A DNA stretch of 64,000 nucleotides from Incurvaria masculella. Its lineage: Eukaryota > Arthropoda > Insecta > Lepidoptera > Incurvariidae. The notes below the pieces were generated by a model, which was given only the letters and a program-made list of their open reading frames with translations, ran no database searches and was not told the origin of the DNA. The translations under genes and the position numbers were made by a program. Shown piece by piece: positions 40,487-51,326 of this stretch. The stretch covers positions 19,987,001-20,051,000 of the forward strand of contig OX335652.1 in assembly GCA_946894095.1 (NCBI GenBank), written 5' to 3'. Position 1 is the stretch's first letter. The number at the start of each line of letters is the position of its first letter.

Positions 40487-41065
40487 GGAGGCTTTAATTC
40501 GTCAGAGAACCCACGTCGCACGCGCTATCTGCAGCTTATCAATACAGCTCAGAGAAACTCCGCTTAGGCCTCCTAAAGTCCTATTATATTTCACGAAGAA
40601 CACTTTCAGGCGAGCCCTCCGCCCCCCCCCCCCACACCTCACCCCGCCTCACCCCGCCCGCCCTCGGGAACTTCGCTCTTATCTCTGGTTCGCGGCTGAT
40701 CCCGCTTCGAACACACATTTCCTTTTATCGCGCAAGTTTGGAGGCCACGCCGGGATGTGTTCTGAGACGAAAGTTTGTTTATTTTTAAAAAGCTTTTTAT
40801 TTTCGTGTTGCCAGCGCCGAGTTGCGCAATGCTGGGTTGATGGGTTTCCCACCAATGTAAGTTTTACCCGGCGTAAGAGGCTTTTTTCGTGGCGAACAAC
40901 AGAAGCCTAATATAAGCTTACTTGTGAATTGTATAATCACATTTGAATATTTCTTGAGTTATGCTAGTCGAAATGTTCATGTTGCATAACATTAACATAT
41001 TTAGACAATGTTGTAATGTTTTTATCATTCCCGTATAGATTTCTTTTCAGTTTCAATTTCAGTTT
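40487..41065. other. C-rich then mixed sequence, candidate regulatory block
   Basis: A C13 run at about 40,621-40,633 is followed by CCCCGCCTCACCCCGCCCGC-type sequence. The stretch 40,560-40,880 is open for 148 codons on the plus strand, but the peptide is low-complexity (PPHLTPPHPARP) in its middle and has no known domain. No gene is called. Confidence 0.3.
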
Positions 41066-41069
41066 CTTC

Positions 41070-41215
41070 ATTTTCCTCCATTAGATGTATATTACACACT
41101 CGGATTCGTCTTTTTTTTTCCTGTCGGTTTGATTACTTCTGGCGAAGAAGAGCCGACAAGAAACTTCGTCAGGTTTGTCATTGTATTATTATTTTGTCCA
41201 GTGATACTTACAAAC
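41070..41215 (+). repeat. Dispersed repeat (J family), copy 3
   Basis: ACACACTCGGATTCGTC, GCGAAGAAGAGCCGAC and AAGAAACTTCGTCAGG match the J signature. Confidence 0.6.
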
Positions 41216-41373
41216 TAGTTTACGGTGATTGATTGATTGCTACTGCTCACAAAGAATATTATTATAAGAACATTATATACATTCGTGAGGATACTTTGCC
41301 AATATGCATAATCGTCTTCAATGCCACATTAGATTGGAAGAAAATGCATTGTCACGCATTCTACACGTATTAA

Positions 41374-41407
41374 GGTGGCTCTTCCCGGCGGGACGAACTC
41401 ATTCGCT
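41374..41407 (-). mobile_element. TTAA-type MITE (A family), terminal fragment
   Basis: TTAAGGTGGCTCTTCCCGGC then GGGACGAACTCATTCGC matches the A-family end up to the point where copies 1 and 3 continue GGGCACGGT. It is only about 35 bp long. Confidence 0.6.
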
Positions 41408-41935
41408 CAAACATCAATTAATGTTCGTCACATAGATAACTCCAAATAATTTGCGTTGTATATACTTCTAACAACCGAATATAAATGGGATGTACCTTTG
41501 TTTGTTATGATAAATAAAATACCTAAGTTTGAATATGATTTTCTAATTATTGCATCTAAATTAATTGGTTTACTTACTAATTACGATAATCCAAACATGG
41601 ATAGTAATTTAAGAAGTCCATTATTTAGTGGATAGTTTCTAACATCTTCTTCTAAACCTAGTTTAAAATAGGAACAACCTCATCAAAAATAATACGCATT
41701 GAAATGATGTTCATCTTTATACTCAGTTATGTTACAATAACAGAAAATATGTTTCTTTAGATTTTCACTGTTGTTCGACATTTTCTTACGAGTTTTACGA
41801 GTTTACCCGTAAACGTAAAATAATAATAGAGAATAAACTGCACAATTCCCAAAAATATTTCACATCAATCATAGTCGATAGTATATGCCAGAAATTGTAA
41901 GCTGAATGTATGTTTGCTTGTATGCCTTAAAATAA
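41408..41935. other. Intergenic sequence, nothing recognised
   Basis: A+T-rich, no feature. Confidence 0.4.
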
Positions 41936-42239
41936 GAAAAAACCGGCCAAGTGCGAGTCGGACTACCACACGAAGGGTTCCGTACCATCTTACAAAAAAA
42001 TAATACAAAAAAATCACGTTTTTTGTATGGGGCCCCCCTCTAATTTGAATTATTTTTTTATCTTACCTATTTGTTGTTATAGCGGCAAAATAAATACACA
42101 CTCTGTGAAAATTTCAGCTGTCTATCTGTTACGGTTACTGAGATACAGCCCTGTGACAGACGGACGGACGGACGGACGGACAGCGGAGGCTTAGTAATAG
42201 GGTTCCGTTTTCACCCTTTGGGTACAGAACCCTAAAAAA
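41936..42239 (-). mobile_element. GGGTTCCGTA element, complete copy
   Basis: It runs from AAAAAACCGGCCAAGTGCG to CCTTTGGGTACAGAACCCTA in minus orientation, about 300 bp, with GGAC units, AGCGGAGGCTTAGTAATAGG and TTATAGCGGCAAAATAAATA. Confidence 0.93.
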
Positions 42240-43156
42240 TGACCTCTCTGAGTATAGCTTGTCTACCAATTTGACAAAATGAAATACAATACAATACAGT
42301 GGGAGAATTCTCTACAAATCTATATGTATAGATCCTATAAATGTTTGTCTATACATTGTATAAATGTTACGGTTAACAGCTGCATTTATTTCCGATTTCA
42401 AGTCCTGGTTGAAGTAACTGCGCCGGGACACGAAAGTCTTTGATCTACAACCCGACATTAAGAGTCGCTTAAACGGAAAATGTGAAATGCCTTTAACCAA
42501 GAAATCAGTCATGAAAAAGATATTGAGGAAATATACGAAGAAAAGTTTTTCTTTTATGGTACTTTGGCACGTCCACTTCTTGGTTCTTGTTCTTAACTCT
42601 TACGTCTTATAACTTAACTTAAAATCAGCGTCTGGCCTTAGCTATAGAGATTTAGAAAAAAAAGTTCTAAAAAATATTTCAAAACGAATAATTTTAATGA
42701 CCAGCCTAGTCAAAGTTGTTTTAATATTCGTGTTGTTACGTATTTTCGATTTGTTACTTAACTCAAGTTGATTGTAATTGTTTATAGTATTTTGGTCTAA
42801 AATATTGTTGAAATGTATTGATTCGTTTTATCATATCATATCATAAATAAGTAGTTATAAAATATGGTTGTTTACATCCCCAAACAATATTTCTTTTTTA
42901 ATCATTTATGTTTCGCAATTGGTTCATTTTTTTTAGGTTGAAAACAATAAAAAAAATAAACAAAATTATGCATTTGTGGAAACACAGAGACGATTTTTTC
43001 GGGACGATGTATACAGAAACAAGAAAAAGCCTCAAATAATTTAGATATTAATACAAAATTAACATGAGGTAAACGTATTTATAATTATCACTATAATTTG
43101 GATATTTAAACAAAATAATATTTATTAATTTATTACAATCAGTCCCTTAATGTCGG
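42240..43156. other. Intergenic sequence, nothing recognised
   Basis: A+T-rich. A 66-codon minus-strand frame (42,312-42,512) has no motif. Confidence 0.42.
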
Positions 43157-43483
43157 TTTTTTAGGGTTCCGTACCCAAAGGGTGAAAACGGAACCCTATT
43201 ACTAAGCCTCCGCTGTCCGTCCGTCCGTCCGTCCGTCAGTCCGTCCGTCTGTCCGTCCGTCCGTCTGTCACTGGCTGTATCTCATGAACCGTAATAGGTA
43301 GGCAGCTGAATTTTTCACAGAGTGTATATTTATTTTGCCGCTATAACAACAAATAGGTAACATAAAAAATAATAAAAATTAAAGGGGGGTCCCATACAAA
43401 AAACCAGATTTTTTGTGTTAAATCTTGTACGATGGTACGGAACCCTTTGTGTGCGAGTCCGACTCGCACTTGGCCGGTTTTTT
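43157..43483 (+). mobile_element. GGGTTCCGTA element, complete copy
   Basis: It runs from TTTTTTAGGGTTCCGTACCC to CGCACTTGGCCGGTTTTTT, about 327 bp, with a long interrupted (GTCC)n tract. The best preserved plus-oriented copy in the window. Confidence 0.94.
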
Positions 43484-44078
43484 ATACCATTCCTCAAAAT
43501 GCAGCGCCATCTCTTCTTCCTAACAAAGTACGACCGCAGCGACAATAAATTACAACAGCCCACAGTCTTTTGTGCAACGACCGGCCTAAGTATTAAATTT
43601 GCAAGAGAAAAACAAACTAAGTATCGATTTATATTCGTGGGCGAGCGCGGAGCTTTTATGCAAATTGCGATGCGTGCCTAGGAACATGATTTATTGGTGC
43701 AGCGGCGAATTCTTTGGTCATTAAGAAGGGAGATACAACTTCGTTTGCCGTACGTTGGATTAATAAGTGCCCCCGTAGTATCTGAAACATAAAAGAAATA
43801 GATAGAGTGAAATGATTTGGATATTTTACTCATTTAGGGTTCCGTTACTCAAAAGGTAAAAATAAACTCTTTTAGTATCATTTCAATGTCTGTCTGTTTT
43901 TTTTTTCTCAGGAACGCGCGAAGGTATTAAGTTTAATTATAATCAAATTCTTAGATGTAGGATCCCTTGGAGCTGTAAAAATTGAAACTTCAAAATGTAC
44001 GGAATCTGAAGATACGGCAGATAAATCAAAACCTACGAGGGGGGAGTACCTTGATGATATGAAATCATGTCATTTGGC
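43484..44078. other. Intergenic; short GGGTTCCGTTACTC piece at 43,838
   Basis: At 43,837-43,930 TTTAGGGTTCCGTTACTC then AAAAGGTAAAAATAAACTC suggests a related but distinct element end. The rest is unrecognised. Confidence 0.4.
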
Positions 44079-44301
44079 AAAAAAAACCGGCCAAGTGCAC
44101 GTCGGACTCGCACACGAAGGATTCCGTACCATCGTACAAGATTTATCAAAAAAATCACCTTTTTTGTATAACCCCCCCCCCCTTTAATTTTTTTATTTTA
44201 CCTATTCGTTATAGATAAATACACACTGTTGCAGACGGACGGACAGCGGAGGCTTAGTAATAGGGTTCTGTTGTCACCCTTTGGGTACGGAACCCTAAAA
44301 A
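44079..44301 (-). mobile_element. GGGTTCCGTA element, shortened copy
   Basis: AAAAACCGGCCAAGTGCACG, TCGGACTCGCACACGAAGG, ACCATCGTACAAGATTTA, then a C-run, AGATAAATACACACTG, (GGAC)2, AGCGGAGGCTTAGTAATAGG and GGGTACGGAACCCTAAAAA. An internal segment before the GGAC block is missing. Confidence 0.9.
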
Positions 44302-46606
44302 GCAAGGTCTCACAGCACATGAAAAAGAAATTATACTAAAATCGTAAATTTCTCGTTACATCATATAAAAAAATCCCTTGATAGACGAACTATCTACAGA
44401 TAAATTGCTACGTAACCCTGGGTGCGCGAGTCAGACTCGTACTTATCCGTTTTTGTTTGTTAATGATGTTTATGCAATAACATGAAAAGGGAATACTTAG
44501 TGTGAAGTATACAGCTCGGTTGGCGAGCCGACGAAGGAAAATATCTCATGTTGTTTGGCGGATTTTCATGCGTACACCTAAAAAAATCCACTAAACCCTC
44601 ATACTCTGTGTGCCTAGATATGCTCGCTGGTCTAAAACATCATTTGGCGAAGGTTGACATTATTCAACCGCTGTATGAATTATTATTATTTTACTTATAG
44701 TAAAATGTTGACGTGTTTTATAGTATTAAGTGCTGGGCGTCTATTCTTGGCATTCAGTCATTGTGGATTCAGTAGTGTTCTCAGAAGAAGAATTTACTTT
44801 GACATTACTTTGGCATTGTAGAAACCGATCGCAGCGCCACACGGAATGAGTGTGCATGGAATTAAACATTAACATATGTAACAGTCGTTATTTGTATGGA
44901 CGATGTAAACTTTGGCATTCTGGGAAGATTTTGACAGCTACGTTTAACTTTACTGAAGCACTTCTATTACTGAGAAACAAAAAGAGATAGCACTACACTA
45001 GTTCCTTTCCGAGTTCAGTAACAACGAAAAATAGCATATTCGTTTCCGTATGCGATTCGGTAAATGCCGCAGGAATAGGTCGGAAGTAATTAACTGATTC
45101 AGATATGATTCAGCTATGATTCAGTAAAGTGTTTACATAAGTTTGGCTAGAATACACCTCCAGTTAGCTGCACTTGAAATAACATACTCTACTGAATAAA
45201 TATTTTGAACCCTGAACTATGCCCTAAAACCGAGTGGTCATATTTGATAATAATACACGTAATTCTAGAGTAGATCATTTTATTTTCATGCGTAAAACCT
45301 GTTGTTGAATTCAATTTTGTATTAAAAAAGGATACATTTTTCATGGAATTTTGTCTCAAACCGCATAATGCATTTGAAGAAAGCATAATTATTGTGATAT
45401 GAGCAACCAAACGGGTTTCGAAATCATACGCGATCTTACGCAATCGTAATCCCGGGAAATGGCAGCATAGAAATTGCCCTCGAGATACAAATCTTAAGTG
45501 GGCCTGATTAAGTGCGTCTTGATTAAGGAGAAGGTTCCGATAAGGGCAATACATTAAGAGAACGATTAGCTCGAAATTGCTTGCTCCGAATTAGAATCAG
45601 TGGAAGGGTAAAGGTATAACACATTATGCTCTACCCGAGCAATTGCTTTGAATAGCAATATGTACGAATTCTACCAGCATTACGTACATTACTATATTAA
45701 CCTAATCATCGGAAGGTTGTGAGGTCAAATTTATTTTTAAATACCTTAATTAATAATATAATTATAGTATAATTTTTAACCAAATATATTTTTATTGAGT
45801 GCTGCTTGTCTGTAGTCTTTCGTTGTCTGTCTTTATATAATTTGAGAAGCAATTGCCCGATTTTTATGCATTTTACATCTACATATTGTTGGTTTTTTCT
45901 GTTAATTTTAGACTTTGTTTAATCACACTCAATTACTAATGTGGATAAAATATTTATTTAATCAGAGTTATACATAAACTTGCAAAGAAATATATTTAAA
46001 TTATAGTATCGATTGATGTATGTCAGCTTATTAATTCTGAGACGAAGAACATTTTAAATTTTATGAAAAAAATTCATAGCGAGGTAAATAATGTTTTAAA
46101 TTAAGATATGTCTCGGCATTTTCAAAGAAATGAGCGACCAAAGTGTGACAATATTAAAATACAATGGAGGTGTTGAACTGGGCAGCCTAGAACCACATAT
46201 TTTTGGTGAATGGATTATGTGTACAAGAAACAAAAGATGTTGCAATACAGTTTTTTAAATTTAGAACCAGTAAAACAGTTAATTTCGAAAACCGTGCTTA
46301 AATAATGACGTGAATCGAACGACTAGGGAACTGCATTTTATCGAGTGAGTAATGCGTTTGTTTAGTGTGAGTATACAAAAGTGCCTACATTGTACACGTC
46401 GGGTTCTCCGTCATGGACCATCGCTCGCTCCCAGGCGGGTCACGTGTCGTGAAAATCCCCCGCTGGTACGCCCCATCCGGACGGAAGCCACGGCTGCGAT
46501 AAGGAGTTTTACAAACCATTAACTAGCGATGCGGTGAGGTTGTGGCGTGTTCGCAAGGTTATGTCAATACACTGTAATGGCTCTGGCAACTGTACCCTGG
46601 CTCACC
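44302..46606. other. Intergenic sequence, nothing recognised apart from a short element end
   Basis: 44,403-44,451 carries GTGCGCGAGTCAGACTCG and TACTTATCCGTTTTT, a degraded GGGTTCCGTA 3' end. A 121-codon minus-strand frame at 45,189-45,554 has no motif. At 46,395-46,505 the sequence is G+C-richer, with CACGTG at about 46,440. Confidence 0.4.
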
Positions 46607-46647
46607 CTAGAATGTACGCCTATTGCGTTCTGTTTCAATACGTATAA
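46607..46647 (+). repeat. 41-bp direct repeat, left copy, abutting a MITE
   Basis: CTAGAATGTACGCCTATTGC ... AATACGTATAA. It is repeated at 47,340-47,380 with two substitutions, exactly at the outer edges of the H-family element. Confidence 0.88.
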
Positions 46648-47339
46648 TATTCCGGGAGGTCACGACATTTTTGGTCACGGTAAGGAAAATTTCTTCAGAC
46701 GATATACTTCAGACAGCAGGTGACAACTGGCGAAGAAAAACAGGAGGCAGCACAACTTGGCGAAGTCTGGGGGAGGCCTACGTCCAGCAGTGGACAACAA
46801 AAGGCTGAAGACGAAGGTAAATGGCTGAATCTGGGTTCACAGCTTGGAGACAAACCCTATGATGCTAAATATGTAGGTCTGCCTGCGCCAAGCGGTTGCG
46901 TTAGCTAGATTGGATATATAAAATAGATGTTGGTATGTACCTGATGATGAATATACTGATTATCTAGAAATATTGTTACCTATTAATTATACAACAGTAA
47001 CCCGTCGGTTTTTTATTTAGATACTTAAATATACCTAAAATTATATCTGTACCCTAAATCACCTATAAATACGAAATGGAACCAAACATTTGTTCAGCTT
47101 TGGTATTAATAAGCAAGTATGTACTGCTACTTTCATGCTCCGTTATTAGCAGCCATTTACCTTATCATATATACTTTTTGTCACCATAACTACTTTTTCC
47201 GGCGCCTTATCTACGTAACGCAACCACGCAGCGCAGGCATACTGACACATTTAGCATGAGAGGGTTGGTCTATATCCTGTGAACCCAGTTTCAGCCATTT
47301 ACGTTATCGTTACCATTTTTGTCGCGACCTCCTAATCTA
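46648..47339 (+). mobile_element. Long-TIR MITE (H family), copy 2, with RTE fragment inside
   Basis: It begins TATTCCGGGAGGTCACGACA and ends GTCGCGACCTCCTAATCTA. It is 692 bp, of which about 133 bp is an RTE fragment; without that it matches the 560-bp size of the other copies. The centre contains CACTTCATGCTCCGTTATT-like A+T-rich text (short words only) and no coding sequence. Confidence 0.88.
46685..46817 (+). pseudogene. RTE-type LINE, 3'-terminal fragment within the MITE
   Basis: The frame reads DDILQTAGDNWRRKTGGSTT then WRSLGEAYVQQWTTKG and a stop, the C-terminus of an RTE ORF of the subtype also seen at 5.1 kb (DDIRQAAGDK). AAGG appears on both sides (46,681-46,684 before the insert and at its right edge, within GACGAAGGTAAATGG), consistent with a short target duplication. 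Absent from the other MITE copies. Confidence 0.8.
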
Positions 47340-47380
47340 CTAGAATGTACGCCTATTGCATTCTGTTTTAATACGTATAA
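47340..47380 (+). repeat. 41-bp direct repeat, right copy
   Basis: Matches 46,607-46,647 with G/A and C/T differences. Followed by unrelated GGGGTGGATATT. Confidence 0.88.
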
Positions 47381-47446
47381 GGGGTGGATATTACCAAACT
47401 GTTTAAAAGCATGTATTTTATATTGTACTTTGCTGTTTATGAATTA

Positions 47447-47565
47447 GAGCGGCTCGGGTTCAAATCCTCGCCCCGTTAATTCACCCACTTTCTTTCTCAT
47501 TATGAGTTGGATAAGTGCATTTTGTCAAGAACGCGAGCTGCTCCATACCATAAGTCAGTACCATA
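47447..47565 (+). mobile_element. tRNA-derived SINE head/hinge fragment
   Basis: GAGCGGCTCGGGTTCAAATC then CTCGCCCCG gives a B box (GGTTCAAATCC); the A box is missing or deleted. The hinge CTTTCTTTCTCATTATGAG, AAGTGCATTTTGTCAAGAAC and GCGAGCTGCTCCATACC matches the hinge of the tRNA-headed SINEs. Confidence 0.62.
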
Positions 47566-47830
47566 CACATTTTGATGAATTTGCGAGTGTCTAAATATGC
47601 GGAGTAAATGGCTATGTTTTTTTTTATCGCGTTGGATTAGACGCTTGATTTTTTACAGCTCTAATGGACTATGGATCTTAAGAATTTGATATTAATTTAA
47701 ACTTAATACCAAATTCTTCACTAGGTCCTGAGAAAAGGCGTCTCAGACAGGAGGACAGTGAAGTGATACTGAACAAAGGGTTCCTATTTCCTTTCGTCGA
47801 ACGAAATCCTAAAACCGTGCAAAGTTGGAA
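47566..47830 (+). repeat. SINE-like repeat, second type
   Basis: CGCGTTGGATTAGACGCTTG, TTTTTTACAGCTCTAATGGA, GATATTAATTTAAACTTAAT and GGTCCTGAGAAAAGGCGTCT parallel 17,310-17,440. Confidence 0.6.
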
Positions 47831-48589
47831 TTCTCGAACGCTGATTGGTAATTTATTTGTGCCAGATACATGTTTGGGTATGTGCATGAGTCGGTACACT
47901 TATTCGTCAACGTTGAATGCGTGTCGTTTTATTTCTTCAGACGTGCATAAATCTTACCCGGCGCCGCCCTCCAAGTCCACGAGCTGCAGGCCTATTCCTA
48001 GAGATCCGTAATCAGGAATCAGGAATCCTGAGTCTACGAAACCGCTTTCATAGCGAGGTGTTTTACTGACAAATAAAACGTAATTCCACCTACAAACTTT
48101 AGATTATTTTGTCCTGTGTAATGTTTGCAACATTTTACACAAAATCTCATCGTGTAATCGACTGTTCGCCGAAAATTGCGCCGCAGACCATAATATTGTC
48201 CCACAACCTAACACCGCCAGCGCCATGTCGCAAATGTCGCTAAGCCACGCCTTCTTTATCACGTTGGCCCGTGACGAAGCGACCCACTTGGTGGACACAG
48301 ACCCAATTTGCTTAGACCATCTCCTCTTGAACTCTATCCTCCGTGGTCACACCCTAAAAATACGGTTGAGCGAGGCGATAGCCGGACCCGGCGTGATGCT
48401 CGTGAACGGGTGCTGTTTGTGGGGACTGCTCAAATTGGCAACATGTTAGTTGGCGCACATAGTCCGCAAAAGAAACATATTTTGGTCATGCACGGCATTC
48501 ATATTAATTCTTTGAATCATTCTTGAACTCATATTAATTTATTTTTCTCCGATCATGAATAATAAATGTGTATTATTAATGTTACAAAG
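47831..48589. other. Unique-looking block with overlapping frames, unidentified
   Basis: 48,100-48,450 has fairly balanced composition and overlapping open frames of 64-74 codons on both strands, none recognised. It could be a decayed exon; no splice or start evidence decides. Confidence 0.3.
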
Positions 48590-48690
48590 GAACAAAGATT
48601 AAGTGGACTTTGAAAAAATCCAACGAAGTTCCTTGCCTGATCTTCTCCGCTGTTAAAATATGACAAATCCGAGTGCTGTTTCCTATGGGT
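48590..48690 (-). repeat. Dispersed repeat (J family), copy 4
   Basis: AAGTGGACTTTGAAAAAATCC, CAACGAAGTTCCTTGCC, CTTCTCCGCTG and ATATGACAAATCCGAGTGC match the reverse of the 33.4-kb copy. Confidence 0.62.
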
Positions 48691-49180
48691 GATGTAAAAA
48701 AATTAGCTTTCTGTCGTACATCAAAAATAAGATGGCAATTTTGTTTGTAGGCACTACTCTTGGTTCAATATAAGACATTGTTAAAATATGTTTGAAGGTA
48801 CAGAATTAGACTACATATTTAAGGGATTACCCTCCTTTAGGGAAATATTACGCTCGCCTTGTATTTTTTAGAAATCTCTAAGAAAATATTTTGTCCCCTC
48901 AAAATGCCACGTAACTGATAATACTAAGCTGCAAAAAAAGATTTTCAAACCTCTGAAAATAATATAGGATGAAAACGAATAGTAAAAAATCAATGTTCTT
49001 AAAATTAAGGTTTGGGCCACTTCATCCTATATTGTATTTCAGTCGCAATATCTTCTGGTTATTGCATCGTGCGCAAAATCATAAGATTCTGTGTGCGCAT
49101 GCAAAATAGCGATTGACAGGAAATTATGATAGAGCGAACGGTAAAAGGAAGAGACGCCAAGTTAAAAAGGAATGGGACAC
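48691..49180. other. Intergenic sequence, nothing recognised
   Basis: A+T-rich, no feature. Confidence 0.4.
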
Positions 49181-49476
49181 TTTTTAGGGTTCCGTACCCA
49201 AAGGGTGTCAAAGGAACCCTATTACTAAGTCCGTCCGTCCGTCCGTCCGTCCGTCTGTCACAGGGCTGTATCTCATGAACCGTAATAGGTAGGCAGCTGA
49301 AATTTTCACAGAGTGTGTATTTATTTTGCCGCTATAACAACAAATAGGTGAAATAAGAAAATAAAAAATAATAAAGGGGGCCCCTATACAAAAAACGTGA
49401 TTTTTTGGTGTTAAATTTTTAACGATTGTACGGAACCCTTCGTGCGCGAGTCCGACTCGCACTTGGCCGGTTTTTT
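49181..49476 (+). mobile_element. GGGTTCCGTA element, complete copy
   Basis: It runs from TTTTTAGGGTTCCGTACCCA to CGCACTTGGCCGGTTTTTT, about 296 bp. The CCTCCGCT preceding the (GTCC)n tract is deleted in this copy. Confidence 0.93.
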
Positions 49477-50394
49477 CTTTTATATTGAATTCCCATTATA
49501 ATTTTAGTGCAAGTATCTAAAATATATAAGTGATTGAATAGTCGACACGTCATCCAGACGACGGAGCAGGCATCCGGTCGGTGTCCGCTCGCTATTTATA
49601 CGAGGAATCGATGCAGCAATCTCCGCTGTCGCAGCCATTCAATTATGCAGATCCGCTGAGCACGCCTCCGACTCGGGCGGGTTCACACGCCCAACAAGTT
49701 GCTGGCATGCATTGCTCATGCAAGACTAGACATTTAAAAAAGTACACGTCGCACTTTTGACGCGAATTCAATGAAGGTCTTACTCGAGGTTCGGCTGAAG
49801 TACGGCCTCAATTTTTATGTAACGAAATCGTTTACCGTGTGTAGCTTATTGTAGCTAAACTTAAATACTTAAAATAATATGTTATACACAATATGATAGC
49901 GTGGCCTTGCCCTAACATATCGGTTTTTGACATTTGTTTCGCGCGCAAGCGCAGTCGGCGTGAGAGGGCCGGGAGCGAGGGGTCAATTTTTGAGCAGCGC
50001 TGAGTCATACATACATTGTCACTTTGATATTGATCTTCATTTGTTACATTTACTTTAGGGATGGATCTCATTCACGAAATATACGCGGGGCGGCTTGTAG
50101 TCTTAAATTCACAGATAAATAACTCGTTCTTCAGAATGTTGACATATCTGCATTACCGAGAAGACGAGCTATTTGGCATGCTGTTATATAATTGTTATGG
50201 TGTTATTTGGTGGCTTTTATCTAAGAGGTAACTAACGACGCCCAGGGGCTTTTGAACTTTCACGGGGACTGCAAAAACAATTGCTGGCCGGCCAGGTACT
50301 TCTTGGAGGGCTCCGGTTTTACTGGGGAAATACCTCGCCAAGAATTCCATTCCACAGTTTACCCAATGGTAGGTTTAGATAAATGATTCGTCAG
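49477..50394. other. Intergenic; G+C-richer stretch at 49,535-49,720
   Basis: 49,535-49,720 (GACGACGGAGCAGGCATCCG, CCGCTCGCTATTTATACG) looks single-copy and could be regulatory. CTCGAGGTTCGGCTGAAG at 49,783 echoes 22.44 kb. CTTTTGAACTTTCACGGGG at 50,249 echoes the Helitron interior at 9.78 kb. Confidence 0.35.
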
Positions 50395-50714
50395 CCTCAG
50401 TGGCCCAGTGGCGCGACACTTCGGCGATCGCTCTCCGAAGTTAAGCAACGCTGGGTCCGGTCTGGTCTTGGATGGGCGACCATTCGACCGTTGAGAGAGG
50501 CTGGCCGTGGTTCGGATTCCACGTTAAGCTGTAGGTCCCCTTCCTTACTTACTAGGCGGTAGGGTTTATCCCGCCCGGGTTGGTACCATCGCATTGGATG
50601 AACGATGGTCGAAGCGGCAATGAAAATTGTCCGTGTTTTCCATCCAGTTCAATGTAGCCGTGCAATATAAGGAAGGTCCTGGCATGGCACCTAGTTCCCA
50701 TGTTGTGTGTTGGG
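50395..50714 (+). mobile_element. SINE with a 5S rRNA-like head, copy 2
   Basis: The head is CTCAGTGGCCCAGTGGCGCG (A-box TGGCCCAGTGG), and the 5S-like segment at 50,424-50,480 is CCGAAGTTAAGCAACG, GGGTCCGGTC, CTTGGATGGGCGACC. It then joins the common body at GATTCCACGTTAAGCTG. It is nearly identical to the 24.1-kb copy through the body but is cut at GTGTGTTGGG, so the last about 60 bp and the A tail are missing. Confidence 0.88.
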
Positions 50715-51059
50715 TTCGTTATTTGGTGTTGAAATCTAACTAATTTGTTTTTGTAGTGCTAATATCATGCTTGTGAAAGTGTTTTATGCTAACCTAAACC
50801 AGCCACACATTGCTGTCTTTGTCCCATCAGCATGGAATATTGCCGTTGCGTAACTCTTCGTATGTTGATTAAATTGTTAAGTATTTTTAAGCATACTTCC
50901 GTTTATTAAACTTAATTTTGACAATATTCTTGCGTCATCTTAAATCAATGGTAACTAAATTATCTTAAGAGATCAATTATAATGTACATAATCTGTCAAA
51001 ACAGTTCTACGAGTACATAGTGAAATTTTGGTATTAAAACAATGTAAGTTCGTATATTT
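50715..51059. other. Intergenic sequence, nothing recognised
   Basis: A+T-rich, no feature. Confidence 0.4.
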
Positions 51060-51326
51060 TTAGAGTTCCGTACCCGAAGGGTGCCAAACGGAACCCTATT
51101 ACTAAGCCTTCGTTGTCCGTCCATCCTTCCATCCGTCCATCCGTCTGTCAAAGGGCTATATATCATGAACCGTAATAGGTAGACAGCTGAAATGTTCACA
51201 GAGTATGTATTTCTGTTGCCGTTATAACGATAAACATGCAAGACACTTGAAATTTCTTTGGTTCAAATCGTGTATAATGGTACCGAACCCTTCGTGAGCG
51301 AGTCCGACTCGCACTTGGCCTGTTTA
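51060..51326 (+). mobile_element. GGGTTCCGTA element, older copy
   Basis: TAGAGTTCCGTACCCGAAGG to CGCACTTGGCCTGTTTATA, with several substitutions and an internal deletion near 51,240. It lies directly before a second copy in the same orientation. Confidence 0.9.

Noticed and set aside
40464..40910. 148-codon plus-strand ORF as a host protein
   Set aside because: It starts in a GGGTTCCGTA repeat, runs through a poly-C tract giving a proline/histidine low-complexity peptide, and lacks any domain.
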